Positions 1 through 4,883 of a DNA stretch of 5,854 nt are shown in pieces. How positions within the stretch are numbered: the stretch's first letter is position 1; the number at the start of each line of letters is the position of its first letter. This DNA is from Bacillus sp. (in: firmicutes) (GTDB lineage: Bacteria > Bacillota > Bacilli > Bacillales > Cytobacillaceae). The stretch is from contig DMSR01000029.1 in NCBI GenBank assembly GCA_003457145.1, forward strand, positions 1 to 5,854, read 5' to 3'. A program made the position numbers and the translations under genes. The notes beneath the pieces were generated by a model, which had not been told where the DNA came from, ran no database searches, and was given only the letters and a program-made list of their open reading frames with translations.

Positions 1-228
1 TCCGGACATGCCCAAAAGGAAAGCAGATCTCTTATGAATGTTACATTCACTTTAGAAAATGATGCGGTCACCTCATCCTTCCTTCATGAAACGAAGGACG
101 CAGGGTTTATCGGACTAGCAGGGCACCGTTCAGTTGGCGGCTGCCGTGCTTCGATTTATAACGCTGTTCCTCTTGAGCATGTAGAAAGGCTGGCCGAATT
201 CATGAACGACTTTAAACGGAGAAATTAA
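1..228 (+). CDS. serC: Phosphoserine aminotransferase SerC, C-terminal part (5' end outside window)
   Basis: The frame is open from the first base and ends at TAA 226-228, giving the last 75 residues of a protein of about 360. An internal ATG at 34 is not the start, because the residues before it (SGHAQKESRSL) continue the SerC alignment as I remember it. The visible hallmark is GHRSVGGCRASIYNA, a conserved SerC block near the C-terminus, followed by the usual ending AEFMNDFKRRN. SerC is a cytoplasmic PLP enzyme that transfers an amino group from glutamate to 3-phosphohydroxypyruvate in serine synthesis; it also serves pyridoxine synthesis in some bacteria. The PLP lysine lies upstream of the window. 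The gene sits just upstream of trpP, as in B. subtilis, but trpP seems to have its own promoter. Confidence 0.95.
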   Translation, partial: SGHAQKESRSLMNVTFTLENDAVTSSFLHETKDAGFIGLAGHRSVGGCRASIYNAVPLEHVERLAEFMNDFKRRN

Positions 229-241
229 CAGATTATTTAGC

Positions 242-269
242 TTTACTGAATGAAATAATATGTTATAAT
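242..269 (+). promoter_or_regulatory. Probable sigma-A promoter of trpP
   Basis: A perfect -10 TATAAT lies at 264-269 with an extended TG at 261-262. A weak -35 TTTACT lies at 242-247, 16 bases upstream. The predicted transcript starts near 276, giving a leader of about 75 bases before the TTG start. This is a motif reading only, but the extended -10 is strong. Confidence 0.7.
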
Positions 270-285
270 CGTACTAAGCTTTTCG

Positions 286-308
286 CTGCAGGCACAGAAG
301 CACTGCAG
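286..308 (+). promoter_or_regulatory. Small stem-loop in the trpP leader
   Basis: CTGCAG at 286-291 can pair with CTGCAG at 303-308 around an 11-base loop. It lies in the predicted trpP leader, just before the (G/T)AG triplets. There is no T-run, so it is not a terminator. A role in presenting the downstream site is inference; a 6-bp stem may also be chance. Confidence 0.3.
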
Positions 309-311
309 GAG

Positions 312-353
312 GAGTACTAGTTAGCTAGAATAGCAGAGGAGAGATGAGAATTG
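312..353 (+). promoter_or_regulatory. Putative TRAP-binding site over the trpP ribosome binding site
   Basis: (G/T)AG triplets start at 312, 318, 322, 326, 331, 336, 341 and 346. The last five are exactly 5 bases apart (triplet plus two-base spacer), and the next step in register is the TTG start codon at 351. The triplets at 336-348 include the Shine-Dalgarno bases (GAGGAGAG, 336-343). In B. subtilis, the tryptophan-activated protein TRAP (MtrB) is known to bind such repeats over the trpP initiation region and block translation. By analogy, high tryptophan should lower synthesis of this transporter. The mtrB gene is not in the window. Confidence 0.8.
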
Positions 354-866
354 AATACGAAGAATCTTGTTGCATTATCGCTTTTAGTCGGAATGGGTGC
401 AGTTTTGCACGCTGTTGTACCTGGTTTTTTCCTTGGGATGAAGCCAGATATGATGCTTACCATGATGTTCCTTGGGATTATCCTTTTCCCTGACAAAAAG
501 AGTGTACTATTAGTTGGAGTAGTAACTGGATTGATTTCAGGTCTGACCACAACTTTCCCAGGAGGCTTGGTTCCGAACATTATAGATAAGCCTGTCACAG
601 CTTTTGTCTTTTTTGGAATACTGATGGTATTGAAAAATTACCAATCTTCACTCTATACTGCAGCAGCCTTGACGGCGATCGGCACTATTGTATCTGGAAT
701 TGTATTTTTGGCATCAGCCTATTACATTGTAGGCCTTCCAGGACCATTCACAGCTTTATTCGCAGCAGTCGTACTGCCAGCGGCAGCATTCAACACAGTA
801 TTCATGGCGATTCTTTATCCAGTAGCCACTACTATTTTCAAAAGAGCAAAACTTGCTGAAGTATAA
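351..866 (+). CDS. trpP: Tryptophan transporter TrpP (YhaG)
   Basis: This 171-aa, very hydrophobic integral membrane protein is close to the roughly 172 aa of B. subtilis TrpP. Membrane segments appear at about residues 6-26, 34-47, 50-67, 82-95, 101-127 and 132-163. A conserved-looking loop FPGGLVPNIIDK is at 69-80, and the tail is basic (FKRAK). The start is TTG at 351: it has a GAGGAGAG ribosome binding site 7 bases upstream, and the nearby ATG at 344 is in another frame. TrpP is believed to take up tryptophan; the family belongs to TRAP-controlled genes. Its place after serC and before yhaH matches B. subtilis. It has its own promoter and a terminator directly after TAA, so it is probably monocistronic. 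Confidence 0.93.
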   Translation: MNTKNLVALSLLVGMGAVLHAVVPGFFLGMKPDMMLTMMFLGIILFPDKKSVLLVGVVTGLISGLTTTFPGGLVPNIIDKPVTAFVFFGILMVLKNYQSSLYTAAALTAIGTIVSGIVFLASAYYIVGLPGPFTALFAAVVLPAAAFNTVFMAILYPVATTIFKRAKLAEV

Positions 867-871
867 TATTA

Positions 872-901
872 AAACCCCTGTTCTCTGCTGAACAGGGGTT
901 T
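872..901. terminator. Bidirectional terminator between trpP and the convergent 61-aa gene
   Basis: A 12-bp perfect stem (872-883 with 890-901, core ACCCCTGTTC) encloses a 6-base loop. On the plus strand it ends in TTTCTTGT; on the minus strand it is followed by a T-rich stretch (TTTTAATATTAT). It lies 5 bases after the trpP stop and 11 bases from the stop of the convergent gene, so it likely serves both. Confidence 0.9.
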
Positions 902-912
902 CTTGTATCTTC

Positions 913-1098
913 TCACTGTATCAATAAAAAGATGATTCCAAATAACAAAAACAATGCCCCTCCTCCAGCCAGGGAACCCGCTCTCTTTCGCAAAATCTGC
1001 TTTGGAGGATACATTCCTGGTTTTTTTAGAGCCAGAAGATTATAGACTACTCCAAAAAAACAAATAGAGCTAATTATAAATAGCAAGCTTGTAAACAT
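913..1098 (-). CDS. Small two-helix membrane protein, unknown function
   Basis: I do not recognise this 61-aa product. It has two membrane segments, about residues 3-23 and 44-60, joined by a basic loop with KKPGMYPPKQILRKRAG, and ends LLIQ. The Gly-rich SLAGGG opens the second helix. I chose ATG at 1098, which has a GGCGGG-like ribosome binding site 7 bases upstream and starts directly into the first helix. A TTG at 1122 with GGTGAT immediately before it is the alternative, adding 8 residues (MAGEAGIR). Evidence for a real gene is the coherent helix-loop-helix protein, lack of an overlapping gene, and a shared bidirectional terminator just after its stop. No promoter is obvious. It does not resemble the cationic pore or toxin peptides I know, and function cannot be assigned. 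Confidence 0.68.
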   Translation of the reverse strand: MFTSLLFIISSICFFGVVYNLLALKKPGMYPPKQILRKRAGSLAGGGALFLLFGIIFLLIQ

Positions 1099-1178
1099 TC
1101 TAATACCCGCCTCTCCTGCCAAATCACCTTCTTTATATAACTTTATGCCTGTTAATTTAAGGCTATGAGAGTAAACCG

Positions 1179-1203
1179 GTTTAATTGCTCAAGAATAGGA
1201 AAA
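1179..1203 (+). promoter_or_regulatory. Possible sigma-B promoter upstream of yhaH
   Basis: GTTTAA at 1179-1184 matches the sigma-B -35 consensus exactly. After a 13-base spacer, GGAAAA at 1198-1203 resembles the -10 GGGWWT imperfectly. The start point would be near 1210, just before the ribosome binding site of the 14-codon ORF. A general-stress promoter would suit a YtxH-family gene (ytxH of B. subtilis is stress-induced), but the -10 is weak. Confidence 0.35.
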
Positions 1204-1230
1204 TAAATAAGTAAGATAAGGAGAAAGTAC

Positions 1231-1275
1231 ATGCAAAAAGTAAAAAAGGATTTTACATCCTTTTGGAGAACTTAA
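1231..1275 (+). CDS. Putative 14-aa leader peptide upstream of yhaH
   Basis: ATG 1231 is preceded by AAGGAG (1218-1223) with an ideal 7-base spacing, better than the yhaH site itself. The ORF encodes MQKVKKDFTSFWRT and stops at TAA 1273-1275, 28 bases before the yhaH start. Its middle contains a 7-bp hairpin (AAAAGGA 1244-1250 with TCCTTTT 1258-1264). It could be a leader peptide tuning yhaH translation, an independent microprotein, or a chance ORF. No known attenuator peptide matches: there is no run of a single amino acid. Confidence rests only on the ribosome binding site and position. Confidence 0.35.
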   Translation: MQKVKKDFTSFWRT

Positions 1276-1303
1276 ATATAAAAAGTGACGAGGTGGTCAA
1301 AAA

Positions 1304-1669
1304 ATGAAGGTAAAAACATTATTGATGGGATTTTTAATTGGCGGAGCTGCTGCCGGTGTAGCTACCCTTCTTGCTGCACCATCTTCTGGATACCAGACCA
1401 GAAGAATCCTCAAAGCGAACAAAAATGAAATTCTCGGTTCAATCAAAGATATAAAAGCAGCTGTGGTTGAATTAAAGGATTCAGTGACCCTGGCTTCAAA
1501 AGAAGGAAAAACTGTGATCCAGTCATTTATAACGGACGTCAAGACGGCTATTTATGAATGGCAGCTGAGTACGGAGGAAAATAAAACAGAACTCCAAAAA
1601 GATGTTAAGGAGCTTGAGGAATCCATTCAGGAACTTGAAAAAGAACTGGCTGCCTCCAATTCAAAGTAA
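1304..1669 (+). CDS. yhaH: YtxH-domain membrane protein (YhaH-like)
   Basis: This 121-aa protein begins with one glycine- and alanine-rich membrane helix (about residues 5-25, MGFLIGGAAAGVATLLAAP). The PSSGYQTRR block that follows corresponds to the APKSGKETR-type signature of YtxH proteins. The rest (about 30-118) is charged, helical and probably coiled coil, ending with ELEESIQELEKELAAS. The likely topology is an N-terminal anchor with a cytoplasmic coiled-coil tail. YtxH proteins are often stress- or sporulation-associated, but their biochemical role is not established. The start ATG has AGGTGG seven bases upstream. The position between trpP and scoC is that of B. subtilis yhaH, which supports the symbol. 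It is followed by its own terminator at 1785. Confidence 0.88.
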   Translation: MKVKTLLMGFLIGGAAAGVATLLAAPSSGYQTRRILKANKNEILGSIKDIKAAVVELKDSVTLASKEGKTVIQSFITDVKTAIYEWQLSTEENKTELQKDVKELEESIQELEKELAASNSK

Positions 1670-1784
1670 ACATTTTGCATGGGACTCTGTAAAGGATTAA
1701 TTAAGTTAATCCATAAGATATTGAAAAAAATCCAGAAGTCGTTTTAGTAAAAATAGCAATATTTACGAAAAGAGCCTAAACCAT

Positions 1785-1834
1785 AAATCCTTCCCACCAT
1801 TAAACTTATTTACTGGGAAGGATTTTCTTTTTTT
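1785..1834 (+). terminator. Rho-independent terminator of yhaH
   Basis: An 11-bp perfect stem (1785-1795 with 1815-1825, AAATCCTTCCC) has a 19-base loop that contains a further small TAAA/TTTA pairing. It is followed by TTTCTTTTTTT. It lies 116 bases after the yhaH stop and separates yhaH from scoC. Confidence 0.85.
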
Positions 1835-1913
1835 ATAAAGAATGATATATTATGCAGCTGGAACTTTTGCTTGACTCTTTTTTTCATATAAGCAACCGAA
1901 TTTTTGATGAATT

Positions 1914-1976
1914 TTAACAAATTCTAAAAATTTAGTAAATTTATATCTTTATTAATTTTTGTTTTATTGGCATAAT
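1914..1976 (+). promoter_or_regulatory. scoC promoter region (two candidates)
   Basis: Candidate one is TTAACA (1914-1919), a 16-base spacer, and TAAATT (1936-1941). Candidate two is an extended -10, TGGCATAAT (1968-1976), without a good -35, 34 bases before the scoC ATG. The region is so AT-rich that motif matches are cheap; I favour the extended -10 slightly. Confidence 0.4.
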
Positions 1977-2010
1977 GAAAATAGAAATAATAAAGTAGGT
2001 GACTATTGGA

Positions 2011-2583
2011 ATGTCAGACAACTATTCAATGAAGGAAGCAATGATTTTTAGCCAGCGGATTGCCCAATTAAGCAAAGCGCTTTGGAAGTCAGTTGAGAAG
2101 GATTGGCAGCAATGGATCAAACCCTATGACCTAAACATTAATGAGCATCACATTTTGTGGATTGCTTATCACTTGAATGGAGCCTCCATCTCAGATGTGG
2201 CAAAATTTGGAGTTATGCATGTGTCTACAGCCTTCAATTTTTCAAAGAAGCTCGAAGAACGGGGTTTCTTGCAATTTTCAAAGAAGGAAAACGACAAAAG
2301 GAATACTTACATTCAGCTGACGGAACAAGGTGAACTCATCTTATTAGAGTTAATGGAAAGCTATGAACCTAGTAATAATTCAGTCTTTTCTGGTGCGATG
2401 CCCTTAAAGGAGCTGTATGGTAAGTTTCCTGATATTATTGAGATCATGACGATTGTACGAAATATTTATGGTGATGACTTTATGGAAATCTTCGAGAAGT
2501 CCTTTACGAATATTGATAGCAAATTTACAGATGAAAACGGTAAACTAGAGAAGAAGAATCCAGCGGCGAAGGAGCTTGCTTAG
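2011..2583 (+). CDS. scoC: MarR-family transition-state regulator ScoC (Hpr)
   Basis: The 190-aa product closely matches Hpr/ScoC of B. subtilis (203 aa), for example [20 protein letters not shown] at residues 31-50 and [18 protein letters not shown] at 142-159. The MarR winged helix is visible: recognition helix about 67-85 ([19 protein letters not shown]) and wing about 91-104 ([14 protein letters not shown]). ScoC is a cytoplasmic dimer that in B. subtilis represses extracellular protease genes such as aprE and nprE and peptide uptake. Start ATG 2011 is preferred because AGGTGA lies 8 bases upstream; a GTG at 1999 overlaps that site. The C-terminal tail after GKLEKK is shorter than in B. 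subtilis and variable in the family. It lies between yhaH and prsA, as in B. subtilis. Confidence 0.96.
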   Translation: MSDNYSMKEAMIFSQRIAQLSKALWKSVEKDWQQWIKPYDLNINEHHILWIAYHLNGASISDVAKFGVMHVSTAFNFSKKLEERGFLQFSKKENDKRNTYIQLTEQGELILLELMESYEPSNNSVFSGAMPLKELYGKFPDIIEIMTIVRNIYGDDFMEIFEKSFTNIDSKFTDENGKLEKKNPAAKELA

Positions 2584-2667
2584 AACCGCATGCTTGCAAT
2601 ACCAGCATATCAATTGTTAATAGGCTTTTATTAGGCATGCATATAAACAAGCTTCTTCCGGCTCAGT

Positions 2668-2688
2668 TTAAGCTGGGATACAGCTTAA
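2668..2688 (+). repeat. Stem-loop downstream of scoC
   Basis: TTAAGCTG (2668-2675) and CAGCTTAA (2681-2688) form an 8-bp perfect stem with a 5-base loop. No T-run follows, so it is a 3' UTR hairpin rather than a canonical terminator. It is followed 7 bases later by a second stem. Confidence 0.5.
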
Positions 2689-2694
2689 CTTCTT

Positions 2695-2741
2695 AAAGCG
2701 GATCGATAGATACTCCCTCCGCTTTCTGCTCTTGCTTTTTT
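2695..2741 (+). terminator. Possible scoC terminator
   Basis: AAAGCGGA (2695-2702) pairs with TCCGCTTT (2718-2725) around a 15-base loop. A T-run (2735-2741) follows only after about 9 bases, so it is not canonical. It is still the best terminator candidate after scoC, 112 bases from its stop. Confidence 0.45.
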
Positions 2742-3073
2742 ATGCTCATATCCTCACAATTTTCTAACTACTTTCCCGCGGCCTTCATCGAGTCTCATTA
2801 ATTAACTGAGTTTGTTTATAGGCCTGACCCTTAAGCCTTAAACTAAAGTCATTCGCTAAGAGAACCTCTATATTAGCCGAGAAAAATTTTTGATACATAT
2901 ACGATATAAATATTTAAAGCTTTTTTCGTTTTAAAAAAAATCCAAAAGTTGATTTTCACCCTGCCTGCGTTACCATCAAAGTTTAGGTAGAGAGACTTAT
3001 AAAAAACTATCTTTTTCTAAAAATATTTGTTATTGTATTTAAGATAAAAAGTTTGCTAAGGAGGGATTCTCAG

Positions 3074-3262
3074 ATGATCTCCATTTTATTCGTGTTTGTT
3101 CTTTTTGCTGCTGTCATCCTTTTTTATATCAACAAGCTTACTGACTCCCTCTGTACCCAGAAGGAAATCCCAGAAGACAAACATGCTAAAATTTTTCGGA
3201 CGATCAATATTTTAGTTACAATTTTGCTGATTTCTTCTTTTATTGAAATTTTGTATACGTGA
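3074..3262 (+). CDS. Small two-helix membrane protein, unknown function
   Basis: This 62-aa protein has two membrane helices: about residues 2-21 (ISILFVFVLFAAVILFYI) and 42-60 (RTINILVTILLISSFIEILY). A polar loop, KLTDSLCTQKEIPEDKHAKI, with one cysteine joins them. ATG 3074 is chosen because AAGGAGGG (3058-3065) lies 8 bases upstream; an in-frame TTG at 3053 lies before that site and is not plausible. A very strong terminator follows 11 bases after the stop, so this looks like a real single-gene unit. I do not recognise a family and assign no function. No clear promoter is seen in the AT-rich upstream sequence. It occupies part of the space where B. subtilis carries small yha genes, but I cannot claim orthology. 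Confidence 0.8.
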   Translation: MISILFVFVLFAAVILFYINKLTDSLCTQKEIPEDKHAKIFRTINILVTILLISSFIEILYT

Positions 3263-3273
3263 CTATATAAACT

Positions 3274-3306
3274 AAGCGGTGGGGTTCCCCCCACCGCTTT
3301 TTATTT
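3274..3306 (+). terminator. Strong terminator after the 62-aa membrane gene
   Basis: An 11-bp GC-rich perfect stem (AAGCGGTGGGG 3274-3284 with 3289-3299) has a TTCC loop and the tail TTTTTATTT. On the minus strand its tail is poor (TAGTTTAT), so it is only a weak end for the convergent microprotein cluster. Confidence 0.93.
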
Positions 3307-3335
3307 GTCACTATTCACTAACTATTTTGATTTTT

Positions 3336-3428
3336 TTACAGCCAAGATGCACCGATGATAATTAACAAAATGAACAATACAACGATTAAGGCAAAGCCGC
3401 CGCCATATGCTCCGTGTCCTCCAGACAT
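3336..3428 (-). CDS. YjcZ-family sporulation microprotein, copy 1 (30 aa)
   Basis: The ORF starts at ATG 3428 with AAGGAGG seven bases upstream and stops at TAA 3336. The N-terminus is MSGGHGAYGGG, followed by one hydrophobic helix (FALIVVLFILLIIIGASW) and a final Leu. A glycine-rich head with a FALIVVLFILLIIVGA helix is the signature of the YjcZ family of tiny Bacillaceae proteins annotated as sporulation proteins. Such proteins are thought to be small membrane or spore-associated peptides; their role is unknown. It is last in a same-strand run of three paralogues. There is no clear promoter directly before it; a 9-bp hairpin at 3470-3500 lies between it and copy 2. Confidence 0.9.
   Translation of the reverse strand: MSGGHGAYGGGFALIVVLFILLIIIGASWL
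3366..3395. repeat. 30-base identity shared with 3717-3746
   Basis: This stretch inside microprotein copy 1 is identical to 3717-3746 inside copy 3, same orientation, about 350 bases apart. It encodes most of the conserved helix. The matching region of copy 2 is clearly diverged in DNA. Confidence 0.9.
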
Positions 3429-3469
3429 ATAGGTTCCTCCTTCCAAGCTTATCTATCTCTCTTCTTTGA

Positions 3470-3500
3470 AGGATATGGAGGCCTTACACCCCCATATCCT
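3470..3500 (-). repeat. Hairpin between microprotein copies 2 and 1
   Basis: AGGATATGG (3470-3478) pairs with CCATATCCT (3492-3500), a 9-bp perfect stem with a 13-base loop. It lies 9 bases after the stop of copy 2 in the direction of transcription. No T-run follows, so it may be an RNA processing or stabilising element, or a weak terminator. Confidence 0.5.
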
Positions 3501-3509
3501 GCTTAAAAA

Positions 3510-3593
3510 TTAAAGCCAAGCTGCACCCACAATGATTAACAGAATGAATAACACGACAATTAACGCAAAGCCGCCGCCGTATCCTGCACCCAT
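3510..3593 (-). CDS. YjcZ-family sporulation microprotein, copy 2 (27 aa)
   Basis: ATG 3593 follows an ideal AAGGAGGTG site; the stop is TAA 3510. The N-terminus MGAGYGGG leads into the FALIVVLFILLIIVGAAW helix and a terminal Leu, the same architecture as copy 1. The helix is nearly identical in protein, but its codons differ from copies 1 and 3 at many third positions, so it is the older or more diverged paralogue. A membrane-spanning or membrane-inserted peptide of the YjcZ family is the best assignment; function is not known. Confidence 0.9.
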   Translation of the reverse strand: MGAGYGGGFALIVVLFILLIIVGAAWL

Positions 3594-3686
3594 ATTAACA
3601 CCTCCTTCCAAAGTGGTTAAAATATCTTATTCAAGTAAGGTCATTTACGCATAGGCAGATATCCTGCATGCAAAGCCTTTTGTTGA

Positions 3687-3767
3687 TTATAAGTAGGAAG
3701 CACCTACGATAATCAGCAAAATGAACAATACAACGATTAAGGCAAATCCCGAATTATATTGGCTCAT
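3687..3767 (-). CDS. YjcZ-family sporulation microprotein, copy 3 (26 aa)
   Basis: ATG 3767 has AAGGAGG nine bases upstream; the stop is TAA 3687. The head is MSQYNSG, lacking the Gly-rich stretch of copies 1 and 2, followed by FALIVVLFILLIIVGASYL. The helix-coding DNA shares an uninterrupted 30-base identity with copy 1 (3717-3746 versus 3366-3395), which points to recent duplication or gene conversion. It is the first gene of the run and has a sigma-K-like promoter upstream (3798-3824), in keeping with late mother-cell expression. Function is unknown. Confidence 0.88.
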   Translation of the reverse strand: MSQYNSGFALIVVLFILLIIVGASYL

Positions 3768-3797
3768 AAAAAATTACCTCCTTTTTTCTCTTCTCTT

Positions 3798-3824
3798 TAT
3801 CCTATGCGCGACTTCTGGAACTGT
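3798..3824 (-). promoter_or_regulatory. Putative sigma-K promoter for the microprotein run
   Basis: Reading the minus strand, AC (3824-3823), 16 bases, then CATAGGATA (3806-3798) matches the sigma-K pattern AC-N16-CATANNNTA. It lies 30 bases before the copy 3 start. An overlapping CATACAGT (3827-3820) also matches the sigma-E -10, without a convincing -35. Both factors are mother-cell specific. Confidence 0.55.
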
Positions 3825-3874
3825 ATGGATGTTTGCCCATCTTCTGATTGATGTCTAAAAAAACGGTAATATTT

Positions 3875-3902
3875 TTGTACAAATTTGAAATTATGTTATA
3901 GT
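3875..3902 (+). promoter_or_regulatory. Probable sigma-A promoter of prsA
   Basis: TTGTAC (3875-3880), a 16-base spacer, and TATAGT (3897-3902) preceded by an extended TG (3894-3895). The ATG of prsA is 57 bases downstream. The divergent microprotein promoter lies about 50 bases away on the other strand. Confidence 0.65.
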
Positions 3903-3959
3903 AGAGTTTGTGGAATTCCAAATAGCCCACTAGAAATTTCTGTTTAGGAGATGTTCATC

Positions 3960-4835
3960 ATGAAAAAATTGATACTATCCCTCACGGTTGCAGCAGGTGT
4001 GATCGGATTAAGCGCATGCAACGATGATAATGGAAGTTCTTCCGAAGTAGTTATAGAATCGAAAGCAGGGAATATAACTAAAGAAGAGCTTTATGAGTCC
4101 ATGAAGGAAAAATACGGGGAGCAAGCTCTACAAGAGCTTTTGTACCAGAAAGTCCTTTCTGAGAAGTATGAAGTGACAGACAAAGAAGTGGAAGCTAAGG
4201 TTGCTGAGTTAAAAGAGGAGCTTGGTGACAACTTCGAAATGGTACTTCAGCAAAATCAGCTTAAAGATGAAAGTGAATTGAAAGATGTTCTTAAAGATCA
4301 ACTCCTTTTGGAAAAAGCGGCCCTAAAGGATATAAAGGTTTCAGAGAAAGAAGTCAAACAGCGGTATGAAGAGTACAAGCCTGAAATAAAAGCGAGTCAC
4401 ATACTTGTTAAAGATGAAAAAACTGCCCAGGAAGTGAAGAAGAAGTTAGAGGGCGGTGCTAAGTTTGAAGATTTAGCAAAAGAATACTCTACAGATCCAG
4501 GTTCTAAGGAAGCTGGAGGAGATTTAGGATTCTTCGGACCTGGCCAAATGGTTCCTGAATTCGAAGAAGCTGCTTACGCACTTGAAGAGGGCAAGATCAG
4601 CGAACCAGTACAATCGCAGCATGGCTGGCACATCATTAAAGTTACAGAGAAAAAAGAAAAAGAATCCTTCGACAAAATGAAGGATAAGTTAGAATATGAA
4701 TTAAAACTCGCTCAGCTTGACGCTGCGAAAATCCAGGAAGTACTTGAACGCGAACTTAAGGCTGCTGATGTTAAAGTAAAGGATAAGGACCTAAAAGGTG
4801 TCCTTGAGTTCCCTGAAGCACAGCCACAACAATAA
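3960..4835 (+). CDS. prsA: Foldase lipoprotein PrsA (peptidyl-prolyl isomerase)
   Basis: The 291-aa length agrees with B. subtilis PrsA (292). A lipoprotein signal peptide ends in the lipobox LSAC, with Cys20 as the lipidation site, so the protein sits on the outer face of the membrane. An N-terminal chaperone-type helical region (about 35-135) precedes a parvulin isomerase domain (about 143-230). That domain shows ASHILV (145-150), GGDLGFF (186-192) and HGWHIIKV (221-228). A C-terminal helical part and a Pro/Gln tail follow. PrsA folds exported proteins after Sec translocation. ATG 3960 is the start: AGGAG (3946-3950) is 9 bases upstream, whereas the in-frame ATG at 3951 touches that site. 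It is monocistronic with its own promoter and terminator. The neighbourhood with scoC and yhaM matches B. subtilis. Confidence 0.97.
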   Translation: MKKLILSLTVAAGVIGLSACNDDNGSSSEVVIESKAGNITKEELYESMKEKYGEQALQELLYQKVLSEKYEVTDKEVEAKVAELKEELGDNFEMVLQQNQLKDESELKDVLKDQLLLEKAALKDIKVSEKEVKQRYEEYKPEIKASHILVKDEKTAQEVKKKLEGGAKFEDLAKEYSTDPGSKEAGGDLGFFGPGQMVPEFEEAAYALEEGKISEPVQSQHGWHIIKVTEKKEKESFDKMKDKLEYELKLAQLDAAKIQEVLERELKAADVKVKDKDLKGVLEFPEAQPQQ

Positions 4836-4843
4836 TAAAATGC

Positions 4844-4880
4844 AAAAACACTGACTCCGTCTAGGTGCCAGTGTTTTTTT
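4844..4880. terminator. Bidirectional terminator between prsA and yhaL
   Basis: AAAAACACTG (4844-4853) pairs with CAGTGTTTTT (4869-4878) around a 15-base loop, with a T-run after it on the plus strand. On the minus strand it likewise ends GTGTTTTT followed by GCATTTTATT. It sits 8 bases after the prsA stop and just beyond the yhaL stop. Confidence 0.88.
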
Positions 4881-4883
4881 ATG

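Larger units (their letters stand above)
1670..2010. other. Intergenic region yhaH-scoC (341 bases)
   Basis: This is AT-rich and non-coding as far as I can see. It holds a small inverted repeat (GGATTAA 1694-1700 with TTAATCC 1706-1712), the yhaH terminator (1785-1834), and the upstream region of scoC with promoter-like sequences in 1914-1976. I see no further gene. Confidence 0.6.
2584..3073. other. Gene-poor region between scoC and the 62-aa membrane gene (490 bases)
   Basis: No convincing ORF appears on either strand. Structure seen: GCATGC repeated near 2588 and 2635; two tandem hairpins at 2668-2688 and 2695-2725; and a very AT-rich stretch from about 2880 to 3050. In B. subtilis a small gene, yhaI, lies next to hpr; I cannot find it or a clear remnant here, so it is either absent or lost. 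Confidence 0.5.

Noticed and set aside
317..598. Open frame of 93 codons on the minus strand opposite trpP
   Set aside because: It lies antisense to a well-supported transporter gene, reads through the TRAP site and trpP start, and its protein looks like no family I know.
1297..1542. Open frame of 81 codons on the minus strand opposite yhaH
   Set aside because: Antisense shadow of the YtxH-family gene, with no recognisable protein.
1694..1712. GGATTAA/TTAATCC stem as a terminator of yhaH
   Set aside because: It is AT-rich and lacks a T-run; the canonical terminator is at 1785-1834.
2703..2725. GGAGGG on the minus strand as the ribosome binding site of another tiny gene
   Set aside because: No start codon follows at a usable distance; the bases belong to the hairpin after scoC.
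3336..3767. Regularly spaced repeats suggesting a CRISPR-like array
   Set aside because: The repeats are the conserved helix codons of three separate ORFs, each with its own start, stop and ribosome binding site; spacing and identity do not fit CRISPR.
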